From contig OX359191.1 of assembly GCA_947172415.1 (NCBI GenBank), positions 434,001-498,000 on the forward strand: DNA of 64,000 bases. The letters run 5' to 3'. This document shows, one piece after another, positions 12,001 through 21,505 of the stretch (the stretch's first letter is position 1; each line of letters opens with the position of its first letter). This DNA comes from Chondrosia reniformis. Lineage: Eukaryota; Porifera; Demospongiae; Chondrillida; Chondrillidae. The notes beneath the pieces are model-generated. The model saw nothing but the letters and a program-made list of their open reading frames with translations. It did no database searches and was not told the DNA's origin. The position numbers and the translations under genes were made by a program.

Positions 12001-15000
12001 AATGAAAAAGTATTTACTCATAACAAAGTATACATACAATATAATTATCCTTTCCATACCAAGGGCTCTATAGATATTGTTTGTCAGATAACCTTACATA
12101 ACTGATATGCATAGAAACAAAACCATAAGCTTAAGGAGGAAAAAACAGGTCTACAAAGTCAAAATGAGAAACTCTGTGATGAGATAACAACTTTAAAAGG
12201 ACAAAAAGAGGAATTAGAGCAAGCTAATAACAGTCTTACTGAAGATATAAAGAAAGTGAAGGTGAACTTGCATAATAATAAATTATGTCACAGAATACAC
12301 ATAATCATATCTCAATGAGAGTAATTTTGTATTTACTTTTATACAGACATATTTAACTACGTACAGTGAGTATTATTAATTGTTACTCTTTCATCTGATA
12401 AAGAATGATTTTGCTGCTACACAAAGTGAGCTCAATCAATGTAAGCAAGTAAATGGCAATTTGAGAGCTCAAATTGAAAAGACAAGTGTAAGTATAGTCA
12501 CACTTCCTGTCATACTTGGCTCTAGTGAGTGCTTTACAGGATTTAGTTTTATATACGTATGTATGTATGTAGCGCGAAGCACAAGAAAATGAGCAGAAGA
12601 TTAAAAAAAAGGAAGTGGAGGCAAAAGAAATTGGTGATTCTGAGAAAAAATTACAAAAGTTGAATAAAAAGCAAGAACAGAATATTTCAGAGCTGGAGGT
12701 ATGGAGTGGTTCTTTACATACAATACACCTTTAATAAGTGATTTGGAGAATATGTATATTAATTTGGTAGGCTGAAAAGGAAAAGACCACTAAAGAGTTG
12801 GAAAATTTAAAAAAGAACCAAAAGAAACTTGAAAGTCAATTGAAGAACCTGGATGTACGTATGTTGTTCACTCTTAACAATATCTAAAATTCATGTTTAT
12901 AAGTTATATAGTCTGAGAAGAAAAGACTAACTAAGGCTAAAGAGGATTTAGAGGAGAAACTTGGAACAAGTAAAGAGAGTGAAAGAAATCTAAAAGTTGA
13001 ATTGGATGTCAGAGGCAAATATTTCAAGGAGAAAGAAGTAAAAATTGATACATATGTAATGCTACTTATACTGATATAGATATACGTAGATACATATATA
13101 CGTATGTAGATAGATAGACAAGTAGATAGATACATACATATAGGTACATGCACATATTACACGGAGTAATAAATTAAGTATCTTTCTTTATAGGAAGAAA
13201 TTCGCAAGTTAAAGAATATGCTTGAAGCAGCTAAGATTGGGGAGAGTAAGATACCAGAGTTAACAGAACAGGTTGCAGAGCTGGATAGGGCTAAAAAGGA
13301 CTTGGAGGTGTGTAAGGAGTGTATGGCTGTGATAAGGTTAATTTTAAAATCATTAAAATATCAACCATCTTTCCAGTTGGAAAGTTACTGTATACATACA
13401 CATACAGAACATTAAAATTTGCATTTTTAATTGATATTTGAGTGTCTATGTACAAACTGTGCATTGCTAACAACATATATACGTACATATAAATATTATA
13501 TTTTGAAAGGATCATCTTTCGACTTTTAGAGCATCTAAAGATGCAGTTTTGTTGTTTCTTCTTGGTTGTCACTGAAGAAGACCTCAAGGATCTTCTTCAG
13601 TGACCATCTGGGTCAAAATGTTTGACAGCCAAGAAGAAACAACAAAACCGTATGTATATTTATGTACACATGCATCATGTATGCAGGTTGTGTAAGTATG
13701 CACATATAATTATTATTACTAACAGAAACAAATCCAAGAGTGTACTGATCAGTTAAGTGATGAAAAGAAATGTACAGAAGATTTAAAATCAGAAGTGTCC
13801 AGTCTTAATGATCTTTTGAAGGAAAGAGATGAAACCATTAAAGAGAAAGAAGTTTGTCATGTATACATAAATGTAGTACAGTACATATATGTAATATTAA
13901 ATATACAAGTACTTATAGAAGCACAGTATATGTTTAATTATCTATTGTTTCACTTAATAAGGAGGAAATAGAAAACCTTTCTGGTGGGAAGAAAAGCATA
14001 TGGGAAGATCTAACTAAGACTATAACAGATAAGGACAATCTAGAACAGTCATTTAGAGAACAAGAGAGTCACTTGACTACAACAAAAGTATGCTTTCATT
14101 AATGTTCTAAGCCATGCATGACAGGGCCGTAGGAAGGGGGCACTCCACTTTTTAGCCTCAGATATTTATATTTTACAAATATATATATATTACGTGTGCA
14201 AGCTAATATACAGTTCTGAGTGATGACTACAGTGGCAGAAATAGCTTGACTCTAGTGTAGCTCACGATCGGGTTCGCTTCAATCCCTTTCCCCCTGCCGT
14301 GTTTTCAACTCGTATTGTAATTTTACCAGTCAGCCCCACTTCTGCAAAATGGCTGCCACTGCAAAAGCTCTTTTCACCTGGCTGCCCCATGTTTTAATGC
14401 TTCCTACAGGCCTGTATATATACATACATACGTATTTGCATTGCTTAGTATATTACATTTGTTATATGCATTTAGAGGAAATCAGAAAATTTAGAAAAAG
14501 AAGTGGAACGCCATAAAAAAGATATCAAGGATTTGCAACGAGCTCATGAAAGAATCAGGAAGACAGAAAACGAAGGTCTTCATAGGAAGGTGATTTTACT
14601 TATGATTAGAAAAACTACTGTAAGGTTTAAGATAACTACTACGAATATACATATGTATGTGTATATACAATATACATTGTACATATATGTACTTACAGTA
14701 TACAAATAATATAGCAGATTGTATGCACATGTACATAATTTATTCCCGTCATTTTTCAGATTGTAGAACTACAAGATCGCATACAACAGCAAATGGTATA
14801 TACAGAACATTTAAAAGTACGTATATACATACCTACCTAAGTACGTACGTATGTATGTGTAGGTATATGTACATACATGTGTATCTATGTACTTATATGT
14901 GTGTAACCATTGGTGATTTATCTGACTAAGTAGTTTCTATACTTACTGACTGACTGTAAAGAAACTCTCTAATAGTATATACATACATCTGGACAACACA

Positions 15001-18000
15001 TCTATGTATATGTATGCGTACATACGTATATATCTACAAATAGTATAGTCAATAGATCTAAGGATTGCCTTAATTACTAGAGGTTTAACGACAGATATTA
15101 CCTGCAACAACATGAATAATCTAATACACCATTTTCCAACATGCCTATTCTGTAAAAATTAAAAGGCCTACAGGGAACCAAACTTTGGATGAAGATACAA
15201 GAGTCTTTTTTTCTTTTTCTGCACCAGGCAAGCTTAAAGGAAAGTGAATATAAGCGAGGACAAGCTGCAGCAGAGATTCAGGAAAAAGAAACAGAAATGG
15301 GGGAAACAAAGGTTCATAATACGTACATATGACATGAAAAATCTAAGATACCATTTTCCTACATGCTATGCCTATTCTGTAAAAGAGCCTATAGGGGAAC
15401 TAAACCTGAAGAGAGCTTTGGATGAAGATACAGGAGTCTTTTCTTCCTTCTTTTCCCTTCTTTCATCTTCTTCTCCACTGGGTCAGACAGCCGTTTCTGG
15501 GAATTCCACTCTTCATCAGTGATCCTGGGAGTTTTTGTCTTTTTCTTTATCTTGATCTTCTGTGAATCCTTGGCTCTCTATGCTAAATCTAGGGGCCTTA
15601 TACATGTTAGGTTTTCTAGGTTATTCATGTACTGTATAACCCAATAAATTTATCCACAACAAATAATCCATTTTATTAATATTTTAAGTAGAAAAGCCTT
15701 ATTTGTGTTCTGCCATAGTTGTAAACTTCATGCTTTTGTTATTGTCAGGAGCAGTTAGCAATAAGAGGCAATGAACTGACACAGTTAAAGGAGGAACTCC
15801 ATATGGTTAATGGTGAACTTAGTGAGACTAGAGATGTATTAAGGGACAGAAATACAACCCTGGAGGAGAATCACGTTAGTTGGTACTGCTATAGACTTTA
15901 AATCAATTCACCTGATACATTACATTCAGTGTATGGAACTCTTTGTATGTACAACGTAGTATACAGTACGTATTTAATTAACTTGTCTCTTTAATGAATG
16001 GTATCTTTAAGTCTTTAATTTGTGATTAGGAGCATCTTAGTGAAAGTGAGAAGAGAATCAGAGAATTAGAGAAAGAAACTAAAAACCTACAGGTACTTTT
16101 TTATGAGCCGATGAGACTATCCTCTCTTAAATAATAACTATAGCAACAACAATTCAAATATGTATGTGTATATGCACTGATAGTATTAGGCAATATATGG
16201 TGTGATTATACCATGCAATTGCAACCTAATTCAAAATATATTTGAAATCCCATATAGAGTGCAGTAATTGATTTAAAAGCAAGTGTGCTTCGGAGAGAAA
16301 ATGAGCTAGCTGAGAAAGAAAATAAAATATCTAAGACAACTGCTGAGCTTGATACTAAAAAAGCTGATTGTGAATTAGCTGTTGCTGAAAAGGAAGCATT
16401 AAAGAAAGCAATAACAGATGTCACTAAACAGCATGAGGTAAACCCTGTAATATATATAAATACAGTATACCAAATATGCAATGGTACATTGATGCATTGA
16501 CAAACTAAAAGGTTGATTTTTTAATTGAATTTTCGTATACGTACGTATATGTACGTACGTACATATGTACGTATATAATTGTCTTCTTCATGTAGGAAGA
16601 AGTTGCACAACTCAATAGGCAATTGCTACAAGCTGGGAGGAGGATAAGGGAATATGAAGAGAAGGAGGATGACATCAGGTCTAATTTGGAGGACGTTAAA
16701 GGCACGAAAAAGAAACTTAACAAGGAAACACAAGAACTTGACAAAAGAAGAAGGGCCTTTTATTCTGAAAAGAGACGATTTGATGCTCAAAAGGTACTCA
16801 CTTTGTGCTTATTGGTTTTACTGTACAAAAAGTAAATCTTCCATTCCATGATACACTTGTACAGTACATATACTACCTGATGGTGTACATACATATGTCT
16901 TATAGGAAAGCCGGCAGGTTTTGACAGTACCTGTGGCAGAGCAGATGGATGATGCTGACAAAGTTGGTGTCCATATGCATACTCTAGTTTCATCTTGTCA
17001 ACTGATGTTCCAATATTTTATAGGTTTATGTGGACAGGGAGCTAACAAAAAAACTTATAGCACTTGAAGTAGGTGCTTTAATTGCTTTCTGATTATCGGG
17101 CTACCATTTCCATCCATATTTTAATATATACGTTAATACTGGTTCAAATTATTACCATAATCATGCATATACCAATGTTTTGAAATATGACTGTTCATTC
17201 ATAATATACACATATCCTTGATGAAGTGGCAAGTCATAAGTTGCCTGCCTAATGTACTAAATCTAAGTTTTATAACCCTTTAGGTCTTCATCAGCCGTAA
17301 CTTTTCTAATCATTGTGATCACAATACTTCATCATTTCATACATGAATATGTAATCATTTTCCTACATGCTACTCTGTAATAAACTTAAAAGCCTATAGG
17401 GGAACTAAAACTGGATAGAGCTTTGGATGAAGATGCAGGAGTCTTCTCTTTCTTCTTCTGCTCCACTGGGGCATACATATGTTACATACCACGTACGTAT
17501 GCATACAATGCGTATGTACATATATGTCTACATACGTATACATAAGTACACGTATACATACGTATGTACATTCCTATGTACATGAATATATAGGAAGAAA
17601 ATGCCACCTTGAAGAGCCAATGCAATTCAATGAAAAAACAGTCAATTCAATATAGAAATGAAGCAGCTGGTTTGGAGGTACATGTGTATACGTATTTGCA
17701 TACTGTTCAGGAACTACATATTATATTATTTGATATACACAGCTATGGGCATGTCTTAGTTCTCATCCAATCTGTATACATGTATACATGTACGTGACTA
17801 ATTAATCTTAGATTCATAATTATCTAGCCTAAATTCTTCTCCACACATGTCCTTACATACGTATTGCATTTCAATTCACCTATAGAAAAAGTTAAAAAAA
17901 GCTGAGAAGAATTCTTTGAGTGTACAAAATCAGATTACATGCTTGTCATCAAGTCTGGTAGGTCTATTTATCCTGAATTCAATCTACGTACATACGTACG

Positions 18001-18980
18001 TGAATTAATTGACTAATACGTAATATACGTTCATGTATGTGATAAAAGAATAAGGAGTACTTGTTGCAATCATTATGAGAATCAAGCCTAAACTGGCTTG
18101 TATTCCCATTCCTCATATGAAGACCTCTGGGTCAAAACGTCCTAAACTAGTAAATCCATATTGCTAATGCTCAATAAGCTTTATTTTCATGTATTTGTAT
18201 ATAACTATGTAAAATTACAAACTTAATTGTTTTGACTGTTAAACAGTTTTGTATGTGTAAGCAGATACCAGAATAGCCGTTAATATGTGAGAATATACTG
18301 TATGCATGTACTTCTTCACTACCCTGCAGTATAAGAGTCATCAGTATTCTCCAGTAATGGTTTTGTTATTCTTTCACTGCCAAACACAACCTCCACCCAC
18401 TCCTATAAATGTTGAGTTACTGGTTACCAAGAAGGAAGCTCAAGTTATGCCTTTAGAATGTATCAGTTCAGAGTTTCACTGTCCTCTACTGGATGGACTG
18501 AATTGCTCCCTCAATGATCTGTTCAAGGAGCTTCTGACTGTATCAAAAGATCCTATTTCTGGTTATGGAGTTATCTCTCTTCCCTTCATACATTATGGAG
18601 AAACAGTTGAATTGTATCGATTCCATTTCATTTATCTCCCGATGCTTCTGTCACAAGACAGTCAAAAGTTGAAAGGTTTATTAAGGTCAGAGATACTAGT
18701 GGTTTATGGAAAATGCAATTTTTCCCCCCACATGACTACAGAACTGAAAAAGGTCATTGCACCCAGCATTCAAGGTGCCATTTTGAAGCCAACTACCTTT
18801 GGTGTAACACCTGACTTGAGTTCAAGGTGTTCTAGCAAGCTAAAGGATATTCCTGATATTCTACCACCAGTATGTTACTGGCTAGATGAACAGATAATTC
18901 AAGCTTTGAAGACATCTTTCAGTAGTCATAGTGATCCACTGAAGGGGGTTGAGGTTCCTGACACTGACTGTTGCTATTAG
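9021..18980 (+). CDS. Kinase / long coiled coil / SHQY-domain protein, 29 exons
   Basis: Exon 1 (9021-10067) encodes a protein kinase, residues ~70-335: Gly loop GEGAFAKVYKG, Lys97 (CAVK), HLDLHAAN (Asp195, Asn200; HRD Arg replaced by Leu), DFG 220-222, PPE 245-247. Catalytic residues are all present. Exons 2-28, all phase 0, encode coiled coil 350-1247: 10160-10222, 10292-10342, 10702-10827, 11001-11063, 11178-11255, 11318-11407, 11600-11704, 11905-12009, 12115-12261, 12404-12487, 12573-12698, 12771-12854, 12912-13037, 13194-13307, 13726-13851, 13962-14087, 14476-14589, 14760-14816, 15228-15311, 15749-15874, 16030-16092, 16258-16437, 16596-16793, 16906-16962, 17024-17068, 17594-17677, 17886-17957. 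The final exon 18330-18980 is the SHQY domain. Total ~1463 aa, open throughout. The end of exon 19 is uncertain (14795 or 14816). It is likely an oligomerising TKL-like signalling kinase; substrate unknown. Confidence 0.8.
13568..13604. repeat. 14-bp perfect hairpin in an intron
   Basis: gtcactgaagaaga (13568-13581) and tcttcttcagtgac (13591-13604) pair perfectly around a 9-nt loop. A downstream ctgggtcaaaatgttt resembles the tail of the RT-associated repeats in this window. Confidence 0.6.
14122..14415. mobile_element. MITE-like element with 15-bp TIRs
   Basis: The left end cagggccgtaggaag and right end cttcctacaggcctg are inverted repeats (about 13 of 15 match). They bound ~294 bp that is more GC-rich than the surrounding intron. 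No coding capacity was seen; it is a non-autonomous DNA transposon in intron 17 of the kinase gene. Confidence 0.6.
15335..15600 (-). repeat. Dispersed repeat copy, inverted relative to 26.1 kb copy
   Basis: Nearly identical in reverse complement to 26062-26312. On the minus strand it carries the same CTGATGA...GAAACGGCTGTC core as the 26.1 kb copy, but stem II is weakened (GAG against CCC). A TGA-less frame across it is a by-product of the repeat, not a gene. Confidence 0.65.
18330..18980 (+). CDS. SHQY-domain exon of the kinase gene
   Basis: The terminal exon of the kinase gene, 216 codons plus stop, acceptor ccctgcag. It is the best-preserved example of the unrecognised C-terminal domain. 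Landmarks in order: YKSHQYSP at the exon start, a variable Pro/Thr-rich stretch, FKELLTVSKDPISGYGVIS, FIHYGETVELYRFHF, LPMLLSQD, LVVYGKCNF, a KP-T-FGV-P segment and PPVCYWLDEQIIQALKTSF. The pattern of alternating hydrophobics in the middle suggests a mixed alpha/beta fold. I know no family with this combination. All copies in the window start exactly at an intron, so the domain moves as one exon. Confidence 0.7.
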   Translation, partial: YKSHQYSPVMVLLFFHCQTQPPPTPINVELLVTKKEAQVMPLECISSEFHCPLLDGLNCSLNDLFKELLTVSKDPISGYGVISLPFIHYGETVELYRFHFIYLPMLLSQDSQKLKGLLRSEILVVYGKCNFSPHMTTELKKVIAPSIQGAILKPTTFGVTPDLSSRCSSKLKDIPDILPPVCYWLDEQIIQALKTSFSSHSDPLKGVEVPDTDCCY

Positions 18981-19230
18981 CACCGGATTCATGACCTATA
19001 TATTAATAGTATATACTTTTTACCTATATTACATATACGTGTACATGTGTGTATTTTTTAATGTTTTATAAGTTCAAGTAATTTTTGAGTTTCATAGACT
19101 TTATTATTTTTATTTATGTACATGATGTATAAAACTATTAAAGAAAATTGTGTGAAAAAGGATACTTATCCAGCTACGTACGTACATGGTTTGCGAAGTC
19201 TATAAAAGAATGTAGGAATGTACAGTTTAG

Positions 19231-19670
19231 TTATAACTGCAAATATTGGCAGTCTGGAATTTCAACAAGAAAGGGGGGATTGGCGAATCTCTCACACTGT
19301 GACTCGAGTTCCTTGATGATGCAACAATCCATTCAGGAGACAGTGTATTTCAGAAAACCCAGCAGAGCATCGAACATTGCAGATTTGGCAATCTGATCAA
19401 GAATTGGTTGTTCTTCGTCTTTCAGGAACACACCATTTCTGCTTGGCTCAATGAAGTGGTTCAGCTCCTTGGTAGCGTCTTCTGTAAGTGTGCATTTGGC
19501 AGAGCAAAGGAGTGCTTCAGGTGTTGCACAACCCTCCTGATGCTGATCAAAATTGGGCATTGCTTTCAGCAACTTTGGAACTGTGAGTATGTGGAGTCGG
19601 TAGAGTGTAACATCACTGCCATAGTGGAGAAATATATACTATTGATGAGCTTGATTTGGAGTTGTGAATC
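19231..19670 (-). pseudogene. Minus-strand SHQY-domain relic
   Basis: Reads from ~19660 down to a TAA at 19231-19233. It matches the C-terminal half of the SHQY domain (EALLCSAKCTLTEDATKEL, IAKSAMFDALLGFLKYTV, CCIIKELESQ). Compared with the copy at 51942-52584 it has a premature TGA after KYTVS, and everything 5' of the mid-domain is deleted. Beyond ~19665 it continues with sequence homologous to 55276-55552 instead, so it is a copy carrying a ~2.9 kb internal deletion. It is convergent with the kinase gene. Non-functional. Confidence 0.75.
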
Positions 19671-20843
19671 AGTTGGAATAAGAACTAAACCCAATATAAT
19701 GTAATTATATAAACATATAGAAACTTAAATCAAAAAGTGTACATTATTATAATTATACTTTTTGCAGAAACTTTGTATATAACTTACTGATTCAGATCTA
19801 AAATATACTTTTGGTATACACAGATCCATTTTATTTATGAAATATACTGTATATATATACATGCATGCTTTTAGTATATAGACTTATATACTGATGCGGC
19901 CTTTGTAATTCCTCTAATGGGATCCTAACTGTATATAAAAATGAAACTAGATATATCTAGATTTAAGATAATTAGTTTCATTTGTATATAGTTAGGATCC
20001 CATTTTGGAATGTATTGTTGCATAAATAAAGCTGAAGAGCACATGAACAGACAACCAGAAAGGAACTATATACACCTGCTCTGATTACCCAGACCTATAG
20101 GATTAATGTCTATATATATAGCTATATATTTCAACTCATGCTTAGTATAATGATGGACTTTTATATGACATATACCAGTATATTATATATATAGTTGTCA
20201 ATGATTGCCATCTGACCTTCCATACAATGTCTACTACTGGCTGTAGAAAGGAACTGCTTGATCATGACCAGTTCTGATTAAGCATGAACTACTATGGACT
20301 GCACATGTCTACTACATCATGGTAACATGTGAACCAATAAATTAAAGTTCCCCTTTGTTCATGAATGAAAATTCTCTGCATGAAAGGTAACTGGCTACGA
20401 CCCAATTTCAAATCTCAACCGTTGACATATTGGAATTAGGGCGGAGTATATGCTCAAACCCACAATTCTATGACTCTATAATAAGGAGGCGCCACCCGTG
20501 GCCAGCCGAATTCAGGTAACTGAGCAAGAGTCTGGAGCCTGAGGGTTGCCCCCTCACACGTAATCCACTCGAATCCACGTCCCACCTCGAAACAATCAGG
20601 CCCGGTGGAGCTGCCCAGGCAGCCCAGGCCATGGCCTGACTAGAATTTTTATAGCTAAATAGTAAAGTAGATAGCTACCTTCTGCCTTCTGGCCTGTGTG
20701 TCAGTGGCCCTCTCAGAGAAAGTGTACAGTACCTGGTATCCCTGCACCTCAGTGTGTCTTTCCCTTTCTAGAGTCACTCTGTCACACAGACGAGTGGATA
20801 ATGACCCAAAAAAGAACTGGACACTGGTAAGTTAGTGCGCGAG
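19671..20843. other. Gene-free spacer between the two SHQY loci
   Basis: No gene is recognised. 19665-19935 is homologous to 55300-55550. A GC-richer patch lies at 20480-20640, with no RNA gene recognised in it. Confidence 0.5.
19918..20002. repeat. Foldback with ~29-bp inverted arms
   Basis: tgggatcctaactgtatata... (19918-19948) is the reverse complement of ...tatatagttaggatccca (19974-20002), with one or two differences and a short loop. The homologous site at 55534-55553 keeps only the left arm and is then interrupted by a tandem repeat element. Confidence 0.7.
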
Positions 20844-21269
20844 TAGTCTCGTACCCAGCCCCAACTTCCGCAAAAATGGCTGATGCCGCAGAAGATGGGT
20901 CTGGGGACTATCTGCATATTTCTTGGCGGAGTCCGGCGATCCGCGGACTCCAATCAGATTGCAGATACGTGAATAATAATGAGCAAATCACATGTCGGTC
21001 ACATGCGCGTGCGTTGGTGCGAATAGCGGAGACGGAGCTATATACTTTTGGTGAAGTGAACGGTCGAGCCACTGCGCATACAGAGAGTCATCGCTGATGT
21101 CGCTAGAGACCTGGGATACGAATCGCTTACCACCGAGCAAACTGACACCATATTGAAGCATGTGCCCATCATGTGATATTGTGCAATCATCGTCAACGCA
21201 GATAGTCCCCAGACCCATATTCCGCGGCGTCGGCCATTTTTGCGGAGGTTGGTGCTGGGTACGAGACTA
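20844..21269. repeat. 72-bp inverted repeat enclosing ~280 bp, mirrored ATG
   Basis: 20844-20915 and 21198-21269 are ~90% reverse complements. Each arm carries gcaaaaATGGC followed by an open MADAAE-type start, at 20876 on + and 21237 on -. The + frame runs 73 codons and the - frame stops after 14. It is either a large foldback transposon or an inverted duplication of a first exon. No splice continuation was demonstrable. Confidence 0.65.
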
Positions 21270-21299
21270 TGTTTTGCCTTGCTTCCGCTGGACCTGAGT

Positions 21300-21503
21300 T
21301 ACCGTATATCGGGATATGAATGCGAGAGTACGGGTTTAAGTAAACATTGTGTTTAAAAGAATGCGAGATAAAGCTTGGGTGTACGGGACGTGTATACGAA
21401 ATTATGAGGTGTCAAATCAATACGTGTCAAAAGATTGCGCACACAGTCAAAACTCGCAATTCGCATTCTTTTGACACACGTATTCTATTCCCGATATACG
21501 GTA
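21300..21503. mobile_element. MITE (family of three copies), ends at a start codon
   Basis: TIRs taccgtatatcggga (21300-21314) and tcccgatatacggta (21489-21503) are perfect. Inside, gaatgcgaga and ttcgcattctttt form further inverted matches. Sister copies are at 28446-28659 and 57573-57785. The right end lies two bases before the ATG of the CARD-like gene, so this element supplies its immediate upstream region. Confidence 0.8.
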
Positions 21504-21505
21504 CA

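Noticed and set aside
15244..15522. ORF ending in SLLSSSSPLGQTAVSG and its mirror at 26070-26348 (-)
   Set aside because: Both lie in the same dispersed repeat in opposite orientation. Only the first ~70 bases (15228-15311) are a true coiled-coil exon.
18080..18160. Hammerhead-like tgaagacctctgggtcaaaacgtc
   Set aside because: Core is mutated (no CTGATGA, AAAAC for GAAAC) and no stem I or III; likely a decayed retroelement tail.
20480..20640. GC-rich patch as tRNA or other RNA gene
   Set aside because: No cloverleaf or A/B-box pattern could be built by eye.
20876..21097. 73-codon ORF starting MADAAEDGS as an independent gene
   Set aside because: It lies in an inverted repeat, runs into sequence without protein character and has no demonstrable splice partner; kept as a repeat.
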